From: Psilocybe azurescens
Lineage: Eukaryota > Basidiomycota > Agaricomycetes > Agaricales > Agrocybaceae
Length of the DNA: 31,160 nucleotides
Direction: 5' to 3'
Assembly (NCBI GenBank): GCA_023853785.1
Contig: JAJIRX010000911.1
Coordinates: 1 to 31,160, forward strand
Position numbers and translations under genes: made by a program. The notes below the pieces were generated by a model. That model saw only the letters and a program-made list of their open reading frames with translations, did no database searches and was not told the origin of the DNA. How positions within the stretch are numbered: position 1 is the stretch's first letter; the number at the start of each line of letters is the position of its first letter. This document shows positions 1-12,700 of the stretch, piece by piece.

Positions 1-1570
1 CACAACCTCACCCAATGGATAAAAGTCGATACCGCATGACTATAAAGGCACTATATGAGTGTAAAAACGTGCCGCATGAAGTGGGCGTTCAGGTAGTCAA
101 GAAGAAATGGACTGACCTGTTTTTGTTTTGTGTTGGAGGGATTCGTTTTGGAGTCGGCAGGCGTGCCAAGGGTGCCAGGGAGTGTCTTTACTTGGACAGG
201 CTTTGAGTGAAAAGACCCTCAACACGACGTAGTATTCGCCAACTGGACAAATAGTCTAAGGGGGCGAATTAATGACAGCGACTGAGCATAAAATGAACCT
301 ACAGTACACTGAATGGAATTTCTTTCTGTCGCCGCGTTCTAGAGTATGATGAGAACGAATGTAGAGCGATGGAATGCGTAACATGATAAGATCGCCACTA
401 ATATCGAATAAATCAAAGGAGCGATTTCAGATAGTGACTAAAGTCCTTGATGCGAAGACAATACAACTTGAGGGAGAATTGACGCGGTACATTCCTTGAC
501 AGGATATCCCAAAAATCGAAAGTACACGCGAAGACAGGGAAATATAAGGCTCCGATAGAGGATAAACTGGTGTTCCTTTGATACTGCAATGAAGCCTTTT
601 CAGGTGAGAGGCAAACAGTGTATCAATAAGTTGGTCTTGTGAAACCACGTGAAGCGCACAAAAACTACCCGATCGACCTGGGTTACCGGAAATCCTTCAG
701 ATTAACTCTGGAGCGAAAATACAGCTAGAAGCTAGTCGCTGATCCAAAGAATGAAGGTTTTTGGCGTCGCCGAATCTGATAATTCGGAACACAGTCAGGC
801 ACCGAGTCGTCAGCCCTGGGTGACGATGTGGGAGTGGGAGTTACTGGGGCCAACCAATAAAGTATTCGTAATCAGAGGGCCATGTTGAATCGCACACAAG
901 ATGGAGCATAGCCCATGAGACTTGACATGAATAGAAGTGTAGTGCACGCTTGCAACATGCGTTGTGTGCACAGCGTGGAAATGGCATGGCCTACAGTGAC
1001 GACACACCGAGGCCGAGATAACGCATGGTCCCAAAGTCGGAGCATTTTCGAGCAAGTTTCATGACCGAGGAGTAGGTTTATACTTTCTTAAATGAGAAAG
1101 ACTGCATTCTGCAGAGAAAGAAAGGATGGATCATGGTGGCAATGTAAAGCAACGATAGACACCTTGGAAACGAGCTTGTTGGCATTCAAACTCCGTCATA
1201 ATCCTTCCAAAAATTGAACAAAAGTGAAAAATGGCCAATTATACTACCTTTATTCGTCTTGAGAGATAATAATAAAGAGGGCACCTGCACTGAGTGATTA
1301 AATGGAAGAAATGGAGGGGGACCTTGTGGTTAGATTAGGTTTTGTTGAACGATTGTTCTGAGTGTGAGTGTGACCTGTGACAAAGGTACACGGAACCGAC
1401 TTGTAGCGGAGTCGGAAAGTGTTGAGTGCATCGCTGGTTGTCCTTGAACCACCACGCAGTTCCTCATCATCGTCCACTGGACACTCAATACCTCCTAATA
1501 ACTCGTGTAAAGTGGTCTAATAAGTCTTTAGACGTTAGCTATTACTTCTCTGGTCGCGGCAGTTGCCTTT
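1..1570. other. Intergenic region, no gene seen
   Basis: The short open frames on both strands do not resemble any family I know and do not join into a spliced gene. I saw no tRNA, rRNA, repeat array or transposon end. It may hold distal promoter sequence for RPB1 or the edge of a gene outside the window. Confidence 0.55.
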
Positions 1571-1790
1571 CCCCGCTTTTCGAGATCTTTTCGAGATCTT
1601 TTAGGTTACTTTGGTCTCCCACCCTGCACCCCTCAAAAGTTTACGACCAGCGCTCAAGTCTTCCCTGGAACACCCAAAATCACATTTATCAACCTTAATT
1701 CCCTTTTGAACACTTTTTCTTTCTGAATCATCGTTTTTCTTTGTCCTATTATCCCCCAACTCCGACTCCACCTTTCGTATTTAAGCAAAC
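1571..1790 (+). promoter_or_regulatory. RPB1 promoter and 5' leader
   Basis: This stretch before the RPB1 start is rich in C and T on the coding strand, as is common before highly expressed fungal genes. An 11-bp unit, CGAGATCTTTT, occurs twice in tandem at 1581-1591 and 1592-1602. A weak TATTTAAG lies about 10 bp before the ATG, too close to be an ordinary TATA box. The transcription start cannot be placed. Confidence 0.45.
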
Positions 1791-4700
1791 ATGCTTGGCC
1801 ATCAGTTCGCCTTTTCCGCGGCTCCCATTCGTAAAGTGAAGGAGGTTCAGTTTGGTATCCTTTCTCCAGAGGAAATCGTGCGTTTTTCAATGTCTTTCTT
1901 CCATATTTTCCCCGCTATGCTGACAAACCGTCTTCTGACTCATAGAAAGCCATTTCCGTCGCCAAGATCGAACATCCAGAAGTCATGGACGAGGCCACTC
2001 ACAAGCCCAAGATGGGTGGACTGATGGACCTCGTATGGGCACTATCGATAGGAATTTCAAGTGCCAGACGTGCGGAGAGGGAATGTCTGAATGTCCTGGT
2101 CATTTTGGTCATATTGAGCTGGCAAGGCCTGTTTTTCACCCTGGTACGTCCTGCCTCAGGTTCAACGCGAAGACATTGCGTTTCTACGATACTTTTTTCC
2201 ATCTAGGTTTCATTGTGAAAGTAAAGAAGATTTTGGAGAGTATATGTGTAAATTGTGGAAAGCTCAAAGCCGACATCGTGAGTCGCGTCGTTTACTTTCC
2301 TCTACTCGTTTCGCACCCCACCATCCCAATTTTCTGGGGCTCTCTCCACATCCCATGGGGAACCCCAAACCCGCTCCACGTTAGTCCCTTGACAATCGAG
2401 GGCGTTCTTCCACCCGTGGCAGGGGATCATATGGCGCGCGTTTTCGGTCGCTTGATCGCCGCGTCGATCCCATTGCATCTGTCACGGTGACCGGTTGGAC
2501 ACGAGGTTGCGCGGTGAAATGGGGGCTGAACGAGGAGTGCGGAAAAAATAGCACAGTACCTCGACCGTCAAAACGTCGTTGGCTGTGCAGATGGAAATTT
2601 GGTCAACCACTCTCGGCTGTGACGCAGCAGGGACGTGAGTCAGAAGGCCCTGCACTTGTTACTCGATATCTTTTGCCCCCTGTGTTGTCGGTTTATGTTG
2701 TCTTTTAAATCTTGTTCTATGTTCTTGTAGACACCTCATACTGACGCTTTTTTACTTTGCATATTCTTTTTTAAATCCACCCCCGGAACCTTGTCTTGTT
2801 GTATTGATCCTAACGCACTGTTTTCATATAATAAGTCGGACCCAAATTTTTCGGAGAAGATTCGCCACATCCGAGACCCCAAGGCCCGCATGGCTGTCGT
2901 TTGGGCCCACTGCAAAACCAAGATGGTTTGTGAACCTGATGACCCCAAAGAAGAGGGCGCAGATCCAGAGGCCGACGACGCGAAGAAAGGCCACGGTGGC
3001 TGTGGACATGTTCAACCGCAGGTCAGGAAAGAGGGCCTAAAGCTTTTCGTTCAGTACAAGAAGACGAAGGATGATGACGATGTTGGTTTTTTTAATTACT
3101 TTTGAAATCTTCTCGATGTCAATGCTCACCTTGATTGTAGGAGGTCAAGTCCATGCAGCCCGATAAAAGGCTTATCACCCTCCGAGGTCTACACAGTCTT
3201 CAAGAAGATGTCAGATCACGATCTCCATCTCCTTGGTCTGTCCGACGAGTACGCGAGACCGGAGTGGATGATCCTGACTGTCATGCCCGTTCCGCCTCCT
3301 CCCGTACGCCCTAGTATTGCTGTCGATGGCGGAGCCATGCGAAGTGAAGATGATTTGACATACAAACTGGGTGATATCATCAAAGCATCCGCCAATGTAC
3401 GTCGATGTGAACAGGAAGGAGCGCCTGCACACGTTATCACCGAATTCGAGCAATTGCTTCAGGTAGGCCGTCCCTCAGGCTATCCTATTATCAATGACAC
3501 TGAAAAATGTTTTTTTGTAGTTCCACGTTGCGACTTACATGGACAATGATATCGCTGGAATCCCGCAGGCTCTGCAGAAATCAGGACGTCCGGTCAAGGC
3601 TATTCGCGCTCGTCTAAAGGGCAAGGAAGGCCGTCTGCGTGGAAATTTGATGGGTAAACGTGTCGATTTCTCAGCTCGTACGGTTATCACAGGTGATCCG
3701 AATCTGGAGCTGGATGAAGTTGGCGTGCCGAGGACGATAGCTATGAATCTGACTTTCCCTGAGAGGGTAAGCCTCATGCTTATCTTCTCCTTCTGGTGTG
3801 AAGCTAATGATTGGTCATCAGTCACACCTTACAATATTGCGTACTTGCAGGAATTGGTGCGGAATGGACCGACTACGTATCCTGGAGCACGATATGTCGT
3901 TCGAGACACTGGAGAGCGTATCGATCTTCGTTATAACAAACGCGCTGACGCTTTCTTGCAATACGGGTGGATCGTTGAACGCCATCTCAAGGATGGAGAG
4001 TGAGTTGATTCTACTTTACCTGTTTTTATGATGATATTAATTTTTTTCTAGTTTCGTGCTGTTCAATCGTCAACCATCGCTGCATAAAATGAGTATGATG
4101 AGTCATCGTGTGAAGCTCATGCCTTATTCCAGTAAGTTTTATTACGATCTGTATTATCTGGTCTTTTAGCTTATTTTTATGTTAGCTTTCCGCCTGAACC
4201 TTTCGGTGTAAGTTTACAGTGCAACAAGTGCCTGGCACGTTAATAATGCTGTTTAGAACGCCACCATACAACGCCGATTTCGATGGTGATGAGATGAATA
4301 TGCAGTATGTTCTAGTTTGCCGTCATGGACCTTTCTGAACACCATGCTCACAATCTTTGCTAGTGTACCGCAAAGTGAAGAAACACGAGCAGAACTGAGT
4401 CAGATTGCATGGGTTCCCAGACAGGTTCGTCGTTTCCTGTTTCTTTTTACAGTCTTTCTGATCCTTTGCGTAGATCATCTCACCTCAAGCCAATAAACCC
4501 GTCATGGGTATCGTGCAAGATACCCTTTGCGGTATTCGAAAATTCACTTTGCGTGATACCTTCTTGGATTGGAACCAGGTTCAAAATATTCTCCTTTGGG
4601 TCCCCGAGTGGGATGGAACCGTTCCCATCCCAGCGATCCTCAAACCGAAACCACTGTGGACCGGAAAACAAATCCTGAGTTTGACCATTCCCCGCGGTAT

Positions 4701-7700
4701 CAATATTCATCGTTCGCCTGACCCGAAATCCTCGAATCCTGTTTTCGATGATGGTGTTTTGATCGAGAACGGAGAGTTGGTTTTCGGCATCGTCGAGAAG
4801 AAGACTGTCGGAGCGTCGCAAGGTGGTCTTGTGCACGTCGTTTTCGCGAGAAGGGTCCGGAGGCTACTCGCCAATTGTTTACCGGTCTGCAGATGGTCGT
4901 CAATTATTGGCTGTTCCACAACGGTTTCAGTATTGGAATTGGCGATACTATTGCTGATTCTGCTACTATGTCCTACATCACGCAAACCATCGCGGAACGC
5001 AAGGCGAATGTTTCGCAGATCGTCGATGACGCAACACATGATCGCTTGAAGGCCGCCCCCGGTATGACCATCCGTGAATCGTTCGAGAGTTTGGTCGAAC
5101 GCCAGCTCAATTTGGCTCGTGATACTTCCGGTCAATACGCGCAGAAGCATTTGAAGGAGGACAACAACGTCAAGCAGATGGTGGTTGCTGGTTCAAAGGG
5201 TTCTTTCATCAACATCTCGCAGATGTCTGTTTGTGTGGGTCAACAGTCCGTCGAAGGTCGTCGTATTCCATTCGGTTTCCGACATCGCACACTGCCGCAT
5301 TTCACGAAGGATGACTTCAGTCCCGAGTCGCGTGGCTTCGTCGAGAACTCGTATCTTCGTGGGTTGACGCCACAAGAATTCTTCTTCCACGCTATGGCTG
5401 GTCGAGAAGGTCTTATCGATACTGCCGTCAAGACAGCTGAGACAGGTTATATCCAGCGTCGGCTTGTCAAGGCTCTTGAGGACGTCATGGTTTTGTTATG
5501 ATGGCACTGTCCGAAACTCTTTGGGAGACTTGATCCAATTCGTGTATGGAGAAGACGGTATGGATGGTGCGTTCATCGAGAAGCAGACCATTGAGACCTT
5601 CGGGTTGAACAATCGCGAGTTCGAACACAGTTACCGCGTGGATGTCACAGATCCCTCGGGCGGTTTCATACCCGGTGTTCTGCAGGTCGGCATCGATGAC
5701 AGCTCTTTGGAGCTTCAGGCCAAGCTCGACGAAGAATACGCTCGATTGGTGGAGGATCGACGGCTCCTCCGAGATTTTGTCTTCCCTCGTGTACCCAATA
5801 CCCAACCCCATTACCTTCCCGTCAACCTCAATCGTATCGTCCAGAACGCCATCCAAATTTTCCATGTCGATCGCCGAAAACCGAGTGACCTCGACCCTTC
5901 ATATATCGTCGATTCCGTCAATGAACTCGGCCAAAGGCTCGTCATCGTGCGCGGTGATGATCATCTCAGTAAAGAAGGCCAAGAGAATGCTACTCTTAAC
6001 TTTAGGATGCATCTTCGTGCCACCTTTGCATCCCGCCGAGTTTTGGAAAAGTATCATTTGACTCGAGAGGCCTTCGACTGGGTCGTCGGTGAAGTGGAAA
6101 CCAAATTCAATCAGTCGATTGTCCATCCTGGAGAGATGTGCGGTACATTGGCGGCGCAGTCTATCGGAGAACCTGCCACGCAGATGACGCTCAACACTTT
6201 CCATTATGCTGGTGTTTCTAGTAAAAACGTCACCCTCGGTGTGCCGCGTTTGAAAGAGATCATCAACGTCGCCACGAACATCAAGACCCCGTCCTTGACT
6301 GTATACCTGGAACCAGAAATATCCCGTTCGGCCGATCTAGCAAAGAATGTTCAGCAAGAGCTTGCATATACTTCACTCCGAACTGTTACCGCCGCCGTCG
6401 AGATTTGGTACGACCCGGATCCGACTTCGACTATTATCGAGGAAGATTCAGTATTCGTGGAATCGTTCTTCGCCATTCCCGATGAAGAGATTGAGGCGAA
6501 GCTTCACTTGCAATCGCCATGGCTTCTCCGTCTCGAACTCGACCGTGCGAAGATGATCGACAGAAAGCTTACGATGCACTACGTGGCTGGCCGTATCGCC
6601 GAGAGCTTCAAGACCGATCTTTTCGTCATCTGGAGTGAAGATAACTCTGAGAAGTTGGTCATCCGTTGTCGTGTGTTGGGAAGTCCAGACAAGGAGGACG
6701 ATGGCATGGGCTCAATTGAGGAGGATATTTTCCTTCGTCAGCTCGAAAACACGATGTTGAATTCCGTCAGTCTTCGTGGTGTCAAAGGCATCAATCGTGT
6801 CTTCTTGACGGAGCAGGATCAAGTCATCGTTACGGGCGATGGCACTATCAGGACGGACAAACAGAAGGAGTGGGTGCTGGAAACCGATGGTGTCAACTTG
6901 AAGACGGTTATGTGCATCGACGGTGTCGACTTCACGAGGACATACTCGAACAGCTGCGTGGAGATTTTCAATGTGTTGGGTATCGAAGCAGCGCGGGCGG
7001 CGATTCTGAAGGAACTTCGTGGAGTTATCGAGTTCGATGGTTCATATGTCAATTACCGCCATCTTGCTCTTCTTTGCGACCTCATGACCCATCGTGGTAC
7101 GCTCATGGCTATCACTCGACATGGTATCAATCGTGCCGATACTGGAGCTTTGATGAGGTGTTCGTTCGAGGAGACCGTCGAAATCCTGATGGAGGCTGCG
7201 GCTGTGGGCGAGAAGGATGACTGTCATGGTATTGCGGAGAACGTCATGTTCGGCCAGATGGCGCCTATGGGGACTGGCTCGTTCGAGGTGGCGTTGGATA
7301 TTGACATGTTGAAAGACGCTATTGTGGATCATCGTCTACCTGTTCAGTCGATGTTGGCGGCACAAATCGATGGTGGAATGACCCCTGGACAGGTAGCCAT
7401 GACACCTTACGACACCAACTCACCGATGTGGCAGGATGGGCTGTTCAAGGGCGACCCAGCTTCGGCTTCGTTCTCTCCTCTCGCGTCCAATACTGGAGAA
7501 GATGCCTCGAACTTCCAGTTCCTTGGTTACGGACAGAGTCCGCTTGGTGCCGGAGGGATGTCACCAGGTGGTGTGGGTTACAGCCCCAGCTCGCCGAATG
7601 CATATACACCGACTTCACCAAGCTTTGTCCCACAATCGCCATTTAGCGGTGCGACTTCGCCGTTCGGTACATCACCATATGCGACGTCTCCCATGTACGA

Positions 7701-8519
7701 TCGGTCAAGAGGGGCGACGTCTCCAACATATTCGCCTACGTCACCTGCACTCAATTTGACTTCTCCTGGTTATTCGCCGACGAGTCCAAGATACTCGCCT
7801 ACTTCTCCTTCTTTTTCGCCTACGTCACCGCGGTATAGCCCACAGTCGCCGTCGTTTAGCCCGACGTCGCCTAGGTATTCCCCGACAAGTCCATCTTTCA
7901 GTCCCGCTTCTCCCAGATGTATGTCTTTGAAAGTTTTTGCTCTAGTCTCATCACTAACATAATCATTATTTTAGATTCTCCGAGTAAGTTTTGAGTTCGG
8001 TCTATCGCTTTAGGTTACTGATAAATTTATTTCCACTTTTTAATTGTGCTTAGCTTGTAAGTTCTCCGTTACCGCCTTGTGGAATTCTCTAATTAACATT
8101 TTCGTCCAGCCCCTGCTCATATGTCCCCCTCTTCACCCAAATATTCACCGACTTCCCCTATGGCTTCGCCCTCGTCACCGAAATATTGTAGGTACTATAA
8201 TTTTTGGATAATGTTTTTGAAGCTGATTGTTGTTCTCGATTAGCACCCACCTCACCGGCGTACTCGCCAGCATGTAAGTCATTGCTCAAGTATCTGTCTG
8301 TCAGACCCATGCTAATATTTCTTCGACAATCTTAGCTCCATCATATTGTAAGCATTGTCATCGTTTGATCTTTTTGTTATTGACCTATCGTCTGCAGCAC
8401 CCGCCTCTCCAGGCTACAGTCCAACTTCTCCGGCGCCTTGGTCCCCTGCGAGCCCTGCGCAAAATCAAAATGGAACAGCGCGTAGTCACTCGTACCAATC
8501 GAGCCCGTCGTGGGATTGA
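1791..8519 (+). CDS. RPB1: RNA polymerase II largest subunit (RPB1)
   Basis: This subunit forms half of the Pol II active site and carries the heptad-repeat tail. I place 18 exons: 1791-1877, 1946-2143, 2207-2277, 2836-3081, 3141-3462, 3521-3766, 3822-3999, 4052-4131, 4186-4207, 4257-4304, 4364-4424, 4474-7918, 7975-7983, 8054-8056, 8110-8187, 8244-8273, 8336-8347, 8398-8519, giving about 1752 residues, usual for the family. Visible are clamp zinc ligands ([24 protein letters not shown]), the Mg-binding NADFDGDEM near residue 490 in exon 10, trigger-loop [19 protein letters not shown], and a C-terminal domain of YSPTSPx-like heptads ending SSPSWD. The frame breaks five times, all by apparent 1-2 base indels: 2029-2030, 3165-3168, 3765-3767 (at a splice donor), 4841-4845 and 5491-5494. 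With those allowed for, all splice phases fit. Because the gene is essential and otherwise conserved, I judge it functional with sequence errors. Confidence 0.97.
2278..2835 (+). other. Unusually long RPB1 intron 3 with inserted segment
   Basis: This 558-bp intron (donor GTGAGT, branch CTAAC, acceptor AATAAG) is about ten times longer than the other RPB1 introns, which are 49-70 bp. The 8-mer CGTGAGTC at the donor (2277-2284) recurs at 2634-2641, bracketing a GC-richer 2285-2633. That looks like an insertion with target-site duplication, but I see no clear terminal inverted repeats. The protein aligns across the junction with no missing residues, so no exon is hidden here. Confidence 0.6.
7561..8519 (+). 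repeat. RPB1 C-terminal domain heptad repeat region
   Basis: This part encodes the tail phosphorylated during transcription. It opens with degenerate SP-rich sequence, continues with YSPTSPR, FSPTSPR and YSPTSPS units, then spreads over small exons encoding [16 protein letters not shown] and YSPASPG, and closes with a non-repeat tip, [11 protein letters not shown]. Several heptads carry R or K at position 7. The fungal tail is less regular than that of yeast. Confidence 0.92.
7919..8397 (+). other. Micro-exon cluster in the RPB1 tail
   Basis: Six phase-1 introns (7919-7974, 7984-8053, 8057-8109, 8188-8243, 8274-8335, 8348-8397) separate exons of 9, 3, 78, 30 and 12 nt. The 9-nt exon (7975-7983) and 3-nt exon CTT (8054-8056) together complete YSPTSPA. 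All donors are GTAAG- or GTAGG/GTATG-like and all acceptors are YAG. Skipping the 3-nt exon keeps the frame but shortens the heptad to YSPTPA. The 3-nt exon is inferred from splice signals and heptad register, not from a transcript. Confidence 0.8.
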
Positions 8520-9389
8520 GACGGGGAGGCCGGCCCTCATTTTGTTATTCAGCATGCATGCGTAATTATCTATGTTTTTCCGTCTTTCTTGTAGAATATG
8601 ACCAGCCGTTTCTTTTTCCTCTGTCGATTCCCCTCTATCCTCAGCATAATGCAACCATTACTATTTTTTTGTTTAAAAATATTGTTTATCTGCGGAACCG
8701 AATTGTAAACCCTGATGAGTTCTTAGCTGGACTTTTGGGTTGGCAATTGTGAATGGCATTTGTTGTCAGCAGCCTTGTGGGCCGTGAAATATCCTCACGT
8801 TTGTATTCGTAAAAGGTGTCCTCGCTCATTGTAAACTCGCCAATCTCTCCGAAGGCCAAAGTTAACATCCGCGTCGCGATACTGTATCTGCCTGCTGCTA
8901 GTCAACCTCTTCACGTGGCGATCACCCCATTTAGGCTTTCACCCCGAGTAACTGAGGATCGCGCACCACTGCATTGAATTCCACGAAACATATGACACAG
9001 TATGAATGTATTGTAAGCATGTAAGCAACTTTTTGAAAACAAGGAAGCTAAATAAAAGCAAGCGACAGATAATGTATGTAGGCAACGAGGTCTAGTAGTA
9101 GTAGCAGTAGCAGTACTAACAGCAGGAGGAACTGGGAAAAGGAGGATGGGGATGAGGAGGAGATATGCACGTAGATGGAGGTGTAGATATTAGGAGGAGG
9201 AAGAGCTTGAAGGAGCCCTTCTTTCTGTTAGTTAGTACTCGACAATTTAGTGGATGGTTGGATGAACGAATGAGCATGTGTGCATGTGTGCGTGCGAACG
9301 AGTTAAACAGTGATGGTTGGAAGCAGTGTCTGTTGTCCGAAACTAAACTCTAGATTTTAAAGTCCGGAGAGAAATGAATCACTGCTGCT
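8520..9389. other. Convergent 3' flanks of RPB1 and AVT, with a triplet microsatellite
   Basis: The two genes end facing each other about 870 bp apart. An imperfect AGT/AGC triplet tract lies at about 9093-9115, followed by purine-rich GAGGAG sequence to about 9205. No further gene is visible. Confidence 0.6.
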
Positions 9390-12300
9390 TCAGCCTTTGC
9401 AGTGGGCGTATGGAGAGTCTTTGGCAGGGGCCGGTGCCATCATCAGCTGTAGCAAGGTAAAAAGTAAGTTCCATGTCAGTGTCGTTTCTTTCTTTGAAAG
9501 TAGAAAAAGAGGGTTGAAGGAAGGGTTGAAGGAAGAGGAAGGGATAGGGATGAGGAACGAAGGAATGCCGACGAACCTTCAACGTCTGCGCGGTGGTGTA
9601 CGCACACGCAGCGAGCCCGAATACGATCAGCACGATGTCGGCTAGCTTTTCTCTGCGCGTTCGCGCGCACGCTTTGTAGTGCAGCATCGCCGGGTACACG
9701 TAGCACAGCGGCACACTGCACATCAAAAGAAAAAAGGTCAGCAAACTTTCCCCTCATAATAACCGTGACAGAATGAGGGAGGAGCAAGCAAAGAAAGCCC
9801 CGCAAACATACCACGCAAAGCACCCGATGAACGCGACGAACTTGTCCAGGTCCGCCGCGCCGACCCAGCTGATGGCCGTGCACACGAGCACCATCCCGAA
9901 CCTGAACACGTTCTTGTACCACTTGACGCGGGCGTCCGCCTTGCCGCTGCGCGTCTTGAAGAGGCCGTTCTCGACGATGCGGATGGCGGGGAAGAGCTGC
10001 AGGGGCACGGAGAGCAGGATCGCGAGGGCGTAGAAGAGCTGGACCTGTGGGGAAGGGGGTGGGGTTAGATTTGGATAGATGGCGAGCATGAAGAAAGAAA
10101 GAGACGTACGGACTGCACCATCCCATTTTTGATCCAGGTTAAGCAGCACGACGGTCTGCACCTCCGAGCCAAACGTGAGATACGCAAGAGCCCCGGCGCC
10201 GCCAAATAGAACTGTTCATGAAAAAAAAGTAGATATAATAGTTATCGTCAGTCAATGTGCTGTAAAGTTAGGGGAGTGGGGAGTTGCCAGTGCGTATGTA
10301 CGTACCTAGGAGGAAGACCATGACGCCTGTTAGCACCTTGGGGAACTTGTGCGGCTCGCGCATCGCATCGGTGATAGGGATAACCTATACATCAGATCAT
10401 AAAGAATGAGCATGGATAGACAGGACGCAGTCAACTGTCATTAAAGGGTAAAAGGTACTCACAAGACCAATGCCTTCGAACGAAAACACCGCCGTTCTAA
10501 AAAAGAAAGAAAGGGTGAAGCGTTAACATCGACCTCAAATTCAAACACCAGATGACGACGAAAGGACTCGGAGGACAGTAGAGCCCGAGGACAATGTAGT
10601 AAACAGCAAGAAACACACCCAACAAACAGCGAGAAATCCCGCGGATTGAACATCTTCACCTCCGCCACGCCGCGCTCCGCAATGATCGCCACCTCGCTGC
10701 CGAAGATGTACACCAGCCCGACGAGGATGAACGCGTCGGCGACGAGCGCCGTCGAGCTGAGCTTCGCGAGGTCGCGCACGAGCACGAGCGGGAGGAAGAC
10801 GACGAGCTGCACGAGGATGAGGTGCTGCACGGGCACGAGCTTGAGGCAGTTCGTGACGCCCATTGCGAAGGCCTGCATGGATGGTGTTTTAGTGGTGGAA
10901 CGGGATAGAAGTACCTTTGCTTACCTGCAGATTCTCAGCGACGAAGATGGTGTATGCTGCTACGAAGCCCATCTGCGACACGACGATCGACCCCAGGATA
11001 AGGTAGCGCATCCATGGTCCGTACAATGTACCGCCGATGTCTGTGAAGGAGCAGAGATAAAACGTCAATTAGATGTACATGTATGCGTCCCTCCATTTTC
11101 CACTTCATAGGGTGGAGAATGAAATATGGATGGAGGGATGGATGAAGAACGCACCTCCAAAACTCCCGGAAATCACAAACTTGGTCTTGACCAAGAGCAG
11201 GAAGGAGTACAGCGATATGAACGCGATGAACGTGAACGTGACGAGTGAGAATAAGAGGCCTCCGTTTAAGAATCTGCATGTGTAATGATAATAAATATGT
11301 CAGTTGGATGATAAGTTGGGAACACAGACGCACGCTCTGCCGAGGAATAATACACCAGTGCCCACAAATGCCTTCAACAGCTATATTAAAATGGGAGGAT
11401 TAGGTATAAAACCAATGGGGGTTAGATAAACATAGAGCCGTACCATTAAAACAGCCTGGGTGACAGTTGCCGTGCCCTGTCGCGAGATCGAGTTCTTGCG
11501 GCGTCTGGTCCGCGACCGCGACCGCGAGACTTGCGGGCTGCCCAGCAGACTAGTGCGCTCGTTGACATCGGGCAGCCCCGTCGACAAAGGCTCGTCGAGC
11601 GGAGGAGTGAGGTTCTCCTCGTCGTCCTTGTCGTCGTCGTCGTCTTCTTCCAGATCCTCGCCGGCCTAGAGTGCCCATCATAGTTAGAGGGGTTGGGGTA
11701 TTATTAAATGGACAGGTGTCATGGTTCAGTATAGAATGACGCACGAAATGGCCGAACAGCAGCAAGAAGTCGATAAAGTTGTTCAGAATGCGGGGCTCCT
11801 CGCCTCCCTGCTCGTTTGCGCGTAGTAGCACGTAGTTGCGCCTGAACCCGCCCGGCTCGTGGATGTGCTCGAACGCGGGGTGCGGCGCCTGGCTGGGCCC
11901 AGCGTGGACCGAGGCGGAGCGCACGCGGGTGGCGGCCTGCCTGCGCTGGTCGGTGTGCCATTTGTAAATGTCGTGGCTGTAGAAGAGAAATTGAGTGTTG
12001 AACTATGTGTGAAATGAATGACAGAATTAAATGACGCACGTCACATCCGCACCGTGGGCGTCATATGGAATAGGGAACGGCTCGGAGTCTTCTCTGGCGA
12101 CACGCTGCAGCGCACTGGAGGACGACTTCCGTGAGCTGGCCAGGCCGACGTCCGAGCCGGTGGCGGCGGAGGAGATAACAGCAGCGTCCTTGACGGAGCC
12201 GGCGACCGACTTGGACGGCGCATCGTAAGTTGCAGCTTTGGTGCGCTGCTCCTTCGCCACGAGATGGCGGGCGAGGACTTTGGCCTTCTCCTCTGCGGGC

Positions 12301-12700
12301 AGGTCGTCGAGGTCCGCGATGCTCGTGGGGGTGGGGGCGGGCAGCGCCGAGTCAGAGCTGGTGGTGCCGGTGGGGGTCTGTCGGGTAGCTGATAGCCCGC
12401 TCACGGGCTGGGGACCCGGTCTGAGGGGCGAGGGCGAGAGCTCGTTGTTTGAGGGGGCGTCGGTAGCAGAGAGGTCGCGGAAGACGACGCTCCTGCTGCA
12501 CCTGCACGGCTGGTGGGAGTCCCCGCACCGCGCAGTGGGATATTGGGAGGCGGTGGGGTGCCAGCATACTGGGCTCGCAGTGCGCGCAGGTCTGGTGTGC
12601 CTTGGGATGGGGTATAGGAGCTAGGCTGGACATCCGAGTCATTGCCAAGAGCAAGTCTGGGGTTAGACTTTATGTTTAGCGGCTGAGAAGGAGAAGTCAT
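9390..12700 (-). CDS. Vacuolar amino-acid transporter, Avt3/Avt4-like (AAAP family)
   Basis: The predicted product resembles fungal vacuolar transporters that export neutral amino acids to the cytosol (Aa_trans fold, related to SLC36). Exons, in coding order: 12700-12040, 11976-11745, 11665-11444, 11380-11334, 11273-11155, 11040-10925, 10872-10619, 10496-10463, 10384-10306, 10211-10110, 10044-9812, 9715-9577, 9446-9390; about 764 residues. Roughly 372 hydrophilic residues come first: Pro/Ser-rich, then the family motif THDIYKWH, HIHEPGGFRRNY, NNFIDFLLLFGHF and an acidic stretch. The membrane part opens LLKAFVGTGVLFLGRA and contains GTAVFSFEGIGLVIPI and ILLSVPLQLFPAIRI, with about ten or eleven hydrophobic segments. 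The ATG at 12700 is the only one that leads into the conserved part. Two frame breaks: C-run (plus-strand G) 12453-12457 and A-run (plus-strand T) 10126-10130. The vacuolar location is inferred from the family. Confidence 0.93.

Noticed and set aside
3767..3821. Reading through RPB1 intron 6 in frame as an 18-residue insertion
   Set aside because: Pol II largest subunits have no insertion before VTPYNI, and the stretch has a GTAAG donor, GCTAAT branch and CAG acceptor. A missing G at the donor explains the phase.
1791..8519. RPB1 as a pseudogene because of five frame breaks
   Set aside because: Active-site and zinc residues, all splice phases and even 3- and 9-nt exons are kept, and the transporter and VPS27 have the same kind of breaks. 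Sequence error explains it better.
9447..9576. Tandem GGGTTGAAGGAA units as a minisatellite of interest
   Set aside because: Just two units inside the last transporter intron; no sign of function.
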